Assembly (NCBI GenBank): GCA_963787195.1 | Contig: CAWBCI010000007.1 | Span: forward strand, 1 to 26,338 | Reading direction: 5' to 3' | DNA length: 26,338 nucleotides | DNA from: CAWBCI01 sp963787195 | GTDB taxonomy: Bacteria > Bacteroidota > Bacteroidia > Bacteroidales > JAGOPY01 | Translations under genes and position numbers: made by a program | Part shown: positions 8,270-15,119 of the stretch, in pieces | Layout: the number at the start of each line of letters is the position of its first letter | Numbering within the stretch: position 1 is the stretch's first letter | Notes under the pieces: generated by a model | The model's input: only the letters and a program-made list of their open reading frames with translations | Databases searched by the model: none | What the model was told of the DNA's origin: nothing

Positions 8270-9607
8270 ATGAAGAAGAATAAAGAAATCCTGACTTTAC
8301 TTTTCCTGGGCACCCTTATGGGCGCCCTTGACATTTCCATAGTAGGACCGGCCATTCCTTCCATTGAGAAGTCACTGGCGATTCCGGAGCAATTCATTTC
8401 CTGGATATTTTCAATTTATGTCCTTTTTAATCTTTTAGGGATATCGCTCATGGCGAGGCTTTCCGACCTGCATGGCCGGAAAAAGCTCTATGCCATTTCC
8501 CTGGGAATTTTTGGCCTGGGTTCGCTGGTGGTAGCTCTTTCCAATCACTATGGCATACTCCTGGCTGGCCGGGCTATACAGGGATTCGGGGCCAGCGGAA
8601 TATTTCCCGTGGCTTCGGCTACCATTGGGGATGTTTTCCCCGAAGAAAAGCGGGGCAGGGCACTGGGACTGATTGGAGCTGTTTTTGGGATAGCTTTTAT
8701 AATTGGGCCCTTAATTGCCGGCGTATTGCTTAAATTCTTTACCTGGCATTCCTTATTCCTCATAAATATTCCTTTAGCTATTTATCTCATCTTCAGAAGC
8801 CTTAAAGTCTTGCCGGGTAAGGGAAATGCAGAAATTAAAAAGATAGACTGGGGAGGCATTATATTGCTGGGGATATTCCTGGCCTCCTTTACCATAGCCA
8901 TCAATTCCATACATCCGGAATACCTTCAGGAAAGCATACTTTCCTTACGTTTCATGGGGCTTACCGTAGTTTCTCTCTTAAGCCTGATAGCATTTATTTA
9001 TACGGAAGGGAAGCATCCCTTTCCGATTTTGAAATTGGCTTACTTCAGGTCGGTACAGATCAGTATAGCCGGTATAGTCGGCATAGCCACCGGCCTTTTC
9101 GAAGCTTCTTTCGTTTTCTTTCCCAAGGTAGCTACCCTTGCATTCGGCGTCGACAGTTCCACGGCCAGTTTCATGCTGATACCGGTTGTTTTCTTTACTG
9201 CCATTGGCTCGCCCTTAGGTGGCCGGCTGGTAGATAAGATTGGGGCTAAGAGCGTGGTGGTTTCCGGACTTTTCTTTTCAATGCTCGGACTGATCCTGCT
9301 TTCATTCTGGCTCCATACCAAATGGGAATTTTATATTGCAGGGATGTTCACGGGAATCGGATTATCTTTCCTGATAGGCTCTTCGCTGAGGTATATCTTA
9401 CTGAAAGAAACTCCCGAAAGCGAGCGGGCCACAGCCCAGGGTATCATTACAATTTTCGTAAGCGTGGGGCAGATCGTGGGCTCGGTATTGATCACCACCC
9501 TGGCATTAACCGGCCCGGGATTGAAAGGCTTTACCAATGCTTTCCTCGTTTTGGCGGGGATAACTTTCCTGATTTTCCTGCTTAGTTTTGGGCTGAGGAG
9601 GAGGTAA
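8270..9607 (+). CDS. MFS transporter, DHA2-like (EmrB/QacA/TetL-type)
   Basis: This 445-residue inner-membrane permease resembles the drug:H+ antiporter 2 group. The N-terminus has GALDISIVGPAIPSI in helix 1, the family's usual D-x(3)-V-x(2)-A-x-P pattern. Motif A appears as ARLSDLHGRKKLY after helix 2. AGRAIQGFGASG lies in helix 4. The antiporter motif C-like stretch GAVFGIAFIIGPLIAG lies in helix 5. Hydrophobic segments number 12-14. The substrate is unknown; efflux of a toxic or metabolic compound is likely by family. An inverted repeat lies upstream and a MITE-like element with a hairpin follows. Confidence 0.88.
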   Translation: MKKNKEILTLLFLGTLMGALDISIVGPAIPSIEKSLAIPEQFISWIFSIYVLFNLLGISLMARLSDLHGRKKLYAISLGIFGLGSLVVALSNHYGILLAGRAIQGFGASGIFPVASATIGDVFPEEKRGRALGLIGAVFGIAFIIGPLIAGVLLKFFTWHSLFLINIPLAIYLIFRSLKVLPGKGNAEIKKIDWGGIILLGIFLASFTIAINSIHPEYLQESILSLRFMGLTVVSLLSLIAFIYTEGKHPFPILKLAYFRSVQISIAGIVGIATGLFEASFVFFPKVATLAFGVDSSTASFMLIPVVFFTAIGSPLGGRLVDKIGAKSVVVSGLFFSMLGLILLSFWLHTKWEFYIAGMFTGIGLSFLIGSSLRYILLKETPESERATAQGIITIFVSVGQIVGSVLITTLALTGPGLKGFTNAFLVLAGITFLIFLLSFGLRRR

Positions 9608-9661
9608 AATTGTCGGTTGTCGGTTGTTGATAAACGTTACATTAATTCTTCTGCAAACCGC

Positions 9662-9808
9662 ACCAGATCCCTCCTTCGTCGGGATGACGATGCTGGTAAT
9701 GTATGAGGAAAGCGGCGCGGCACACATTATAAGTATTCACGGCATGCCGCGCCGCTTTTCTTTTTAGAAAATATTTATCGTCATTCTGAGCGCAGCGAAG
9801 AATCTGGT
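9662..9808. mobile_element. MITE/REPIN-like element with imperfect terminal inverted repeats
   Basis: The ends are inverted copies. ACCAGAT at 9662-9668 pairs with ATCTGGT at 9802-9808, and ATGACGAT at 9684-9691 pairs with ATCGTCAT at 9777-9784. A diverged middle lies within each arm of about 30 bases. Between the arms is a perfect 14-bp hairpin (9709-9722 with 9745-9758). The right arm contains TTCTGAGCGCAGCGAAGAAT, a motif seen in dispersed intergenic repeats of several bacterial phyla. No ORF is inside, so it would be non-autonomous. Confidence 0.5.
9709..9765 (+). terminator. GC-rich hairpin with T tract (intrinsic terminator-like)
   Basis: AAAGCGGCGCGGCA (9709-9722) pairs perfectly with TGCCGCGCCGCTTT (9745-9758) across a 22-base loop, followed by TCTTTTT. 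It lies 100 bases past the DHA2-like transporter stop and could end that transcript. It also forms the core of a larger inverted-repeat element, so termination may be secondary to its mobile-element origin. Confidence 0.6.
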
Positions 9809-9945
9809 AGCGATTAAGAGGCCCCTCCTCTTCGTGGATCTCAAAACCATGTGAAAAAGTCCTATGAGTTTTCTATGTGTTCTATGTCCTATCCCGATAA
9901 ACCGGGAAAAGTTGTGTTGAAAAGGACTTCAATATTAGATTTACC

Positions 9946-9993
9946 CAATAAATACCCAATACCCAATAACTAATACCCAATACCCAATACCCT
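9946..9993. repeat. Degenerate ACCCAATA tandem repeat
   Basis: Five or six copies of (a)tacccaata, some spaced by extra taa bases, run in tandem. This is low-complexity intergenic filler of the same general character as the repeats at 114-142 and 5018-5090. No function is evident. Confidence 0.6.
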
Positions 9994-10168
9994 TTTTCCC
10001 CAAATCCCCGCCATTTAAGCTTTTTCAGTTGTGAAAAAAATAACAGCAAAACCATCATATTTCATCATCATTTTTCATCATTAATAAAGAAAGTATAATA
10101 TTTATTTAAAATGAAGAAAATGAATGATATATGACAAATATATCCTGAAAAATCCTTATATTTTTACT

Positions 10169-10198
10169 AAAAACCAGTAATAAAGTACTGGTTTTTTT
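10169..10198 (+). terminator. Intrinsic terminator upstream of the hydrogenase operon
   Basis: AAAAACCAGTA (10169-10179) pairs with TACTGGTTTTT (10186-10196) over a 6-base loop and runs into a 7-T tract. No gene longer than 7 codons lies between this site and the previous terminator-like hairpin. It could end a small RNA, an attenuated leader, or read-through into the operon that starts about 140 bases later. Confidence 0.7.
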
Positions 10199-10249
10199 GC
10201 CTTTTCTTCCATGAGCTTATTCCTCTTCCTCCCGGCCCGACACTGCGTA

Positions 10250-10269
10250 AATAACAGGTTTTTGTTATT
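10250..10269. promoter_or_regulatory. Palindrome AATAACA-N6-TGTTATT, candidate operator
   Basis: Perfect 7-bp arms surround a 6-base spacer (ggtttt) about 70-90 bases upstream of the first regulator gene of the hydrogenase block. The size and symmetry fit a site for a dimeric regulator, and the TAACA-N6-TGTTA core is loosely like Crp/Fnr-type sites. The binding protein cannot be named from sequence. Confidence 0.4.
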
Positions 10270-10289
10270 GAAAATCAGGAGCTAATGAC

Positions 10290-10321
10290 CTTGTACACTA
10301 TTTAAAGCAGGACTAATTTTA
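10290..10321 (+). promoter_or_regulatory. Near-consensus Bacteroidota promoter for the hydrogenase operon
   Basis: CTTG at 10290-10293 and TAATTTTA at 10314-10321, separated by 20 bases, approximate the TTTG-N19-21-TAnnTTTG pattern of the Bacteroidota primary sigma factor, with one mismatch in each box. Transcription would begin near 10328. That favours the start codon at 10366 over 10342 for the first regulator, since the latter would leave only about 14 bases of leader. Confidence 0.3.
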
Positions 10322-10341
10322 CTTCACGAAAAAGATAATTC

Positions 10342-10890
10342 ATGAACCCCCTAAAAAACAATAGTATGGAAACCAAAAAGATCCTGATCGTAGATGACGA
10401 TATCGATGTCATCACTGTTCTTTCAGCCATCCTGAAAAAGGAAGGCTTTGAAGTGATTTCTGCCAATGATAAAATTGACGGAATTAAAAAAGCATGGGCC
10501 AACAAGCCCGACCTGGCCATCCTCGACGTGATGATGACCACACAATTCGAAGGTTTTGAACTAGCCAAGGAATTCAGTGAAAATCCTGAGTTTGCACGCA
10601 TGCCTGTCCTGATGCTGACTTCCATTGATGTGCTTACGACAACCAAATCCAGCGTACAGGAAATGGCAAGGGAATTCCGTATGGATCCTAATTACAAGGA
10701 ACTGGATGTTCTGCTTGTAAAAGATGTGATCACCGGAAATGCCGGGATAGATTACCATTCCGAAAAAGGTCCCTCAATCTTCCTGCCGGTAGATGGTTTC
10801 CTGCGCAAACCTGTGGACGGAAAAAAACTCATTCCCGAGGTCAAAAGACTCCTGGAAACGAAATATGCCAAAGCTTCCCTGCTGAATTAA
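10342..10890 (+). CDS. Response regulator receiver protein without output domain (first gene of hydrogenase block)
   Basis: This protein of up to 182 residues is a single CheY-like receiver domain. Numbering from 10342, the acidic pocket is D18-D19-D20, the phosphoacceptor is D62 (PDLAILDVMM), the conserved Thr is T93 (LMLTS) and the conserved Lys is K156 (FLRKPV). An insertion of about 50 residues (97-150) separates the Thr strand from the Lys strand and contains acidic and aromatic residues. No DNA-binding or enzymatic output follows, so it probably acts as a relay or by protein contact. ATG at 10366 would give the usual short N-terminus of this family and is the likelier start. It lies 51 bases before hydC and resembles the second receiver protein further down the operon. 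The partner kinase is probably the hydrogenase-kinase fusion. Confidence 0.88.
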   Translation: MNPLKNNSMETKKILIVDDDIDVITVLSAILKKEGFEVISANDKIDGIKKAWANKPDLAILDVMMTTQFEGFELAKEFSENPEFARMPVLMLTSIDVLTTTKSSVQEMAREFRMDPNYKELDVLLVKDVITGNAGIDYHSEKGPSIFLPVDGFLRKPVDGKKLIPEVKRLLETKYAKASLLN

Positions 10891-10941
10891 TTCCAGCGAG
10901 GAACTTTCCGGACTATATAATTCAACATTAGAAAAATACAT

Positions 10942-11409
10942 ATGAGTACCGCAATAGAAGCTATCCTGAAGCAATACGGAAAAACCGGAAATGACGGTTT
11001 GATCCCGATCCTTCAGCAGATACAGGAGAAGGAAGGTTTTTTATCCAGAGAAGCAGTGCTGGAAGTGGGCAGGGCAATGAATATGCCGGCCAGCAAAATA
11101 TACGGGGTAGCGACTTTCTATAACCAGTTCCGCTTTGAACCGGTCGGGAAATATCATGTACAGGTTTGCCGCGGCACCGCCTGTCATGTGCTGGGCTCGT
11201 CGACCGTGCTGGAAGAGATGGAGAAAATGCTTTCGATAAAAGCAGGGCAGACCAGCCGGGACGGACTATTCAGCATTGAGGTAGTAGCCTGTATAGGTGC
11301 CTGCGGACTGGCGCCTGTCATATGTATCAACGGTGAGTTTCATGCCAAAGTCACCTGCGAATCGCTTAAAGGAATTGTAGAAGAATACAGAACAAGGCAA
11401 GGGCAATGA
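10942..11409 (+). CDS. hydC: [FeFe]-hydrogenase subunit HydC (NuoE-like, [2Fe-2S])
   Basis: This 155-residue protein is the thioredoxin-fold subunit homologous to NuoE (24-kDa subunit of complex I). It carries one [2Fe-2S] cluster. The ligands are visible as C76-x4-C81 (VCRGTAC) and C117-x3-C121 (ACIGAC). GVATFYNQFRFEPVGKYHVQ before the first pair is family-typical. In trimeric HydABC hydrogenases this subunit passes electrons with HydB between NAD(H) and the H-cluster subunit. Its stop codon overlaps the hydB start by four bases (ATGA), implying translational coupling. Read as NuoE alone it would imply complex I, but the following HydB and HydA fix it as the hydrogenase subunit. Confidence 0.93.
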   Translation: MSTAIEAILKQYGKTGNDGLIPILQQIQEKEGFLSREAVLEVGRAMNMPASKIYGVATFYNQFRFEPVGKYHVQVCRGTACHVLGSSTVLEEMEKMLSIKAGQTSRDGLFSIEVVACIGACGLAPVICINGEFHAKVTCESLKGIVEEYRTRQGQ

Positions 11410-13358
11410 TAAACATATCCAAAGATAAAAGCTTCATGTATAGTTTTCTTGTAGACAGATGGTTGGTAAATGAAACCTCCGCAACATACACTGAGGAGGA
11501 AAATAGATTGTTGGAGTTGTTGCGGAGGGAGACAGTTAAGGTGCCGGTTATCTTTATCGGAGCCGGTACCTGTGGGCTTGGAGCAGGGGCTGATAAGACC
11601 CGTAAAGAGGTCGAAAAGTACCTGGCACAGAATAAGCTGAATGCATCGATTATTGAAGTCGGGTGTATCGGTCTCTGCTCCTCTGAGCCCATAGTGGATG
11701 TGCAGCTCCCCGGCCGTAACAGGATCTCATTCGAGAACATGACGGAAGATAAAGTGGCTGCTGTTATGGATAAGGTGTTTTACGGTGAAATACCGGAGGA
11801 TCACGTGCTGGGACAGTTCAGACAATCATCGTCGGAACCCTGGGATAATGTTCCTTTCATTGACGAACATCCCTTTTTTGCCGCTCAAACCAGGCTGGTC
11901 CTGAAAAATTGCGGTATTATCGATCCGACCAGCATACAGGAGTACATGGCCTTTGGCGGATATAAAAATATATTGAAGACTTTAAATTCATTTGAACCCC
12001 TGGAGGTTTGCAAAAAAATTGAAAAAAGCGGACTGAGAGGGCGTGGCGGCGGTGGTTTCCCTACCGGCAAAAAATGGGCTTTTGCTCACCAGGTTAAAGC
12101 TGACCGCAAGTATCTGGTTTGCAATGCCGACGAGGGAGACCCCGGAGCATTTATGGACAGGGCAGTTATAGAAGGTGACCCGCACCGGCTTATTGAAGGA
12201 ATGACAATTGCTGCTTACGGAATTGGAGCAAGTAAGGGATACATCTACATTCGTGCAGAATATCCCCTGGCTATCAAACGTCTCAGGATTGCCATTCAGC
12301 AAGCATATGATTATGGGTTATTGGGTAATAACATAGCTGGCACAGATTTCTCGTTTGATTTGGTGATTAAAATGGGAGCCGGTGCATTTGTTTGCGGGGA
12401 AGAGACTGCTTTGATCCATAGTATAGAAGGAAAACGAGGGATGCCACGCCCCCGGCCGCCTTTTCCGTCAACCAGCGGATTATTCGGCAAACCGACAGTT
12501 ATCAATAATGTGGAAACGCTTTCCAATGTTCCGACCATTATTGAAAAAGGAGAAGACTGGTTCAGTTCTATCGGCACAGCTACCAGCAAAGGCACTAAAG
12601 TCTTTGCCCTTTCCGGAAAAATAAGCAGGACCGGACTTGTTGAAATTCCCATGGGTACTACCATTCGCGATATCCTCTTCAAAATTGGTGGAGGCATACG
12701 GAACGGCAAAAAATTCAAGGCAGTACAGATTGGAGGACCTTCCGGAGGTTGTATTACCGAGGCAAACCTGGAAATTCAGATCGACTATGAATCCCTGATT
12801 AAAGTGGGGGCCATGATGGGTTCGGGAGGACTGGTCGTGATGGATGAAGATACTTGTATGGTTGATATAGCCAAGTATTTCATGGATTTTATTCAAAAGG
12901 AAAGTTGTGGAAAATGTATCCCATGCCGTGAAGGAACCCGCCGTATGCTGGAAATCCTTCAGAATATCACCCAAAAACCACAAAACGGTCAGGATGCTTT
13001 GGAAAGGTTTAAAGGTGTGATGCAGCTTGAAAAACTTGCTCAGGTTATCAAAGACACCTCCCTGTGCGGCCTGGGACAATCGGCGCCAAATCCGGTACTG
13101 AGTACCCTGAGATGGTTCAGAGATGAATACGAAGCCCACGTTTTTGAAAGGATATGTCCCGCAGGGGCATGCACTGAATTAAGAACCTTCAGTATAGACG
13201 TCAATAAATGCCAGGGCTGTATGGCTTGTATTAAGAAATGCCCGACCGGCGCCATCATTGGGGCAAAGAAAACCCCTCATTTCATAGTGACTGAGAAATG
13301 TATCGGCTGTGGATCTTGCGAAAGTGTTTGCAAGTTTGACGCGATAAGGGTGAATTGA
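11406..13358 (+). CDS. hydB: [FeFe]-hydrogenase subunit HydB (NuoF-like, FMN/NADH and Fe-S)
   Basis: This 650-residue flavoprotein subunit oxidises or reduces NAD(H). In order it has an N-terminal thioredoxin-like [2Fe-2S] domain (C56, C87, C91), then the FMN/NADH-binding core with GLRGRGGGGFPTGKKW (209-224), CNADEGDPGAF (239-249) and GAGAFVCGEETA (324-335). A [4Fe-4S] site follows at C501, C504, C507 and C554. An ICPAGAC segment (C584, C589), conserved in HydB proteins, comes next. The C-terminus has a 2x[4Fe-4S] ferredoxin domain (C602, C605, C608, C612 and C632, C635, C638, C642). This layout is that of bifurcating HydB, not of NuoF in complex I, which lacks the terminal ferredoxin. The fourth cysteine of the N-terminal cluster is absent, as in many relatives. 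ATG at 11406 overlaps the hydC stop; ATG at 11436 is an alternative start. Confidence 0.94.
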   Translation: MINISKDKSFMYSFLVDRWLVNETSATYTEEENRLLELLRRETVKVPVIFIGAGTCGLGAGADKTRKEVEKYLAQNKLNASIIEVGCIGLCSSEPIVDVQLPGRNRISFENMTEDKVAAVMDKVFYGEIPEDHVLGQFRQSSSEPWDNVPFIDEHPFFAAQTRLVLKNCGIIDPTSIQEYMAFGGYKNILKTLNSFEPLEVCKKIEKSGLRGRGGGGFPTGKKWAFAHQVKADRKYLVCNADEGDPGAFMDRAVIEGDPHRLIEGMTIAAYGIGASKGYIYIRAEYPLAIKRLRIAIQQAYDYGLLGNNIAGTDFSFDLVIKMGAGAFVCGEETALIHSIEGKRGMPRPRPPFPSTSGLFGKPTVINNVETLSNVPTIIEKGEDWFSSIGTATSKGTKVFALSGKISRTGLVEIPMGTTIRDILFKIGGGIRNGKKFKAVQIGGPSGGCITEANLEIQIDYESLIKVGAMMGSGGLVVMDEDTCMVDIAKYFMDFIQKESCGKCIPCREGTRRMLEILQNITQKPQNGQDALERFKGVMQLEKLAQVIKDTSLCGLGQSAPNPVLSTLRWFRDEYEAHVFERICPAGACTELRTFSIDVNKCQGCMACIKKCPTGAIIGAKKTPHFIVTEKCIGCGSCESVCKFDAIRVN

Positions 13359-13383
13359 AATCATAAAAGTTAAAAGGAAAGCA

Positions 13384-15111
13384 ATGAATTTTTCAGTAGA
13401 AATAAATAATAAGATGATAAACGCCCGCAAAGGCGAGACCATCCTTGACGTATTGGGCAGAAACGGGATTAAAGTCCCTACACTCTGCCATATGAAGGAC
13501 ATGTTGCCTTCGGGCGCCTGCAGGATGTGCGTGGTGGAGCTGGAAAATAACGGAAAACTGGTTCCGGCCTGTTCATTCCCGATAGAAAAGGACATGCGTA
13601 TTAAAACCCACTCTCCCAGGGTGGTGGAAGCCAGGAAAACCATTGTGGAACTACTGCTTTCAAACCATCCCGACGATTGCCTTTACTGTGTCAGGAATGA
13701 AAACTGTGAACTTCAGAATTTATCCAAAGAACTGCACATAAATGAAAGAAGGATCAGGGGAAAACGTAGCACCTATAACCTGGATATTTCCAGTGCCAGC
13801 ATAGTGCGCGATCCTGATAAATGTATACTCTGCGGCAGATGTATCAGGGTTTGTGAAGAAGTGATGGGTGTTTCTGCTATAGATTTTATTAACAGGGGGT
13901 CCAAAACCCATGTCGGAACTGCATTTGACCAGGGATTGAATACCTCGAGCTGCATTAATTGCGGACAGTGTATCATGGTTTGCCCCACAGGCGCTCTCTA
14001 CGAAAAGAGCCACTTCGGGGAAGTGATCGATGCCCTGAACCATCCTGAAAAAAAGGTGATAGTCCAGTATGCTCCCGCCATCTCGGTTTCATTGGCTGAA
14101 GCTTTCCATATGAAGCCCGGAAAAGACATTAACGGAATTATGAATGCCGCATTAAGGAAAATCGGATTCGATTTCGTCTTCGACACCACCTTCTCAGCCG
14201 ACCTGACCATCATGGAAGAATCGGCCGAGCTGATTGATCGTATTTCAAATGGTGGTAAACTCCCTATGATGACCTCCTGTTGCCCGGGATGGATAAAATA
14301 TGCCGAAGAATTCGGCCAGGATTTCCTGGAAAACCTTTCCACCTGCAAATCCCCTCAGCAAATGCTGGGAGCGGTAATAAAGACATATTTTGCTGAGAAA
14401 AAAAATATTAAACCTGAAGATATTTATTCGGTTTCCATCATGCCCTGCACAGCCAAAAAATTTGAAGCGCAGCGAAATGATATGACCCGGAAAGGACTGA
14501 CGGATGTGGATGCTGTCCTGACTACACGTGAACTGGTCGATCTGATCAATATGTACGGGATAGACCTGCATCACCTGCAACCACAGTTAGCCGATTCACC
14601 AATGGGTATCAGAAGTTCGGCAGGTAAACTATTCGGGGCTTCGGGTGGAGTGATGGAAGCTGCTCTGAGGACAGCCTATTACAAGCTTACAGGCGATGAA
14701 ATGGCGGAATTTAAAATAGACGAGATCAGGGGGACTGAAGGCCGAAGGGAAACCCGCCTGAAAATCGGTGATCTGGAATTGGGAGTGGCAGTTGTGAGTG
14801 GTATGGCCAATGTAAAGATATTACTGGAAGAAATACGGAATGGCCGGGATGACCTGCACTTTATAGAAGTCATGGCCTGTCCGGGAGGTTGTATAGCCGG
14901 CGGCGGCCAAAGGATTGGCGCCGGACTGGATGCCATAAAGGCAAGGCTGAAAAGTTTATATGATATAGATGAAAAAGAATCCATAAAGGTATCCCATAAG
15001 AATCCTGAAATTATTGAATTGTACAAGAATTTCCTGGGAGAACCTCTTGGACACTTAAGTCATGAATTATTGCACACTCATTACCAGGAGCGTAATGAGG
15101 TGATGTTATAG
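13384..15111 (+). CDS. hydA: [FeFe]-hydrogenase catalytic subunit HydA (NADH/ferredoxin-dependent type)
   Basis: This is the 575-residue H2-activating subunit. An N-terminal [2Fe-2S] domain has C35, C46, C49 and C63. A His-ligated [4Fe-4S] site has H95, C99, C102 and C108. A 2x[4Fe-4S] domain has C147, C150, C153, C157 and C190, C193, C196, C200. The H-cluster motifs are L1 TSCCPGW (C299 proton transfer, C300 ligand), L2 MPCTAKKFE (C355) and L3 MACPGGC (M497, C499, C503). These numbers coincide with Clostridium pasteurianum CpI. All catalytic positions are therefore intact and the enzyme should be active. The motif after L3 reads GGGQR rather than the usual GGGQP. The protein lacks the extra C-terminal [2Fe-2S] domain of Thermotoga HydA. 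With HydB and HydC it should form a cytoplasmic electron-bifurcating complex. It starts 25 bases after hydB. Confidence 0.95.
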   Translation: MNFSVEINNKMINARKGETILDVLGRNGIKVPTLCHMKDMLPSGACRMCVVELENNGKLVPACSFPIEKDMRIKTHSPRVVEARKTIVELLLSNHPDDCLYCVRNENCELQNLSKELHINERRIRGKRSTYNLDISSASIVRDPDKCILCGRCIRVCEEVMGVSAIDFINRGSKTHVGTAFDQGLNTSSCINCGQCIMVCPTGALYEKSHFGEVIDALNHPEKKVIVQYAPAISVSLAEAFHMKPGKDINGIMNAALRKIGFDFVFDTTFSADLTIMEESAELIDRISNGGKLPMMTSCCPGWIKYAEEFGQDFLENLSTCKSPQQMLGAVIKTYFAEKKNIKPEDIYSVSIMPCTAKKFEAQRNDMTRKGLTDVDAVLTTRELVDLINMYGIDLHHLQPQLADSPMGIRSSAGKLFGASGGVMEAALRTAYYKLTGDEMAEFKIDEIRGTEGRRETRLKIGDLELGVAVVSGMANVKILLEEIRNGRDDLHFIEVMACPGGCIAGGGQRIGAGLDAIKARLKSLYDIDEKESIKVSHKNPEIIELYKNFLGEPLGHLSHELLHTHYQERNEVML

Positions 15112-15113
15112 GA
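15110..15113 (+). promoter_or_regulatory. Shine-Dalgarno AGGA before the sensor hydrogenase-kinase gene
   Basis: AGGA overlaps the hydA stop codon and lies 6 bases before the ATG at 15120, supporting that start over the ATG two codons later. Such motifs are uncommon in this window. Confidence 0.4.
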
Positions 15114-15119
15114 TTTAAA

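Larger units (their letters stand above)
9608..10341. other. Long intergenic region upstream of the hydrogenase block
   Basis: No gene longer than a few codons was found in these 734 bases. It holds, in order, a short gtcggtt repeat (9611-9628), an inverted-repeat element (9662-9808), tctatg-type filler (about 9863-9889), a tandem ACCCAATA array, an AT-rich stretch with a tiny ORF, an intrinsic terminator (10169-10198) and a palindrome (10250-10269) before the first regulator gene. Confidence 0.6.

Noticed and set aside
9946..9993. Iteron-type replication origin
   Set aside because: The units are irregular and low-complexity, with no initiator gene or DnaA boxes nearby.
10085..10105. TATAAT box as a sigma70-type promoter at 10094-10099
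   Set aside because: Bacteroidota use a different -7/-33 consensus, no -35 partner is convincing, and TATAAT is expected by chance in AT-rich DNA.
12480..13139. Long minus-strand ORF opposite hydB
   Set aside because: It is a shadow of the hydB reading frame and its product has no recognisable motifs.
10942..13358. NuoE/NuoF of respiratory complex I
   Set aside because: HydB has a C-terminal 2x[4Fe-4S] domain, HydA follows immediately, and no other nuo genes are present.
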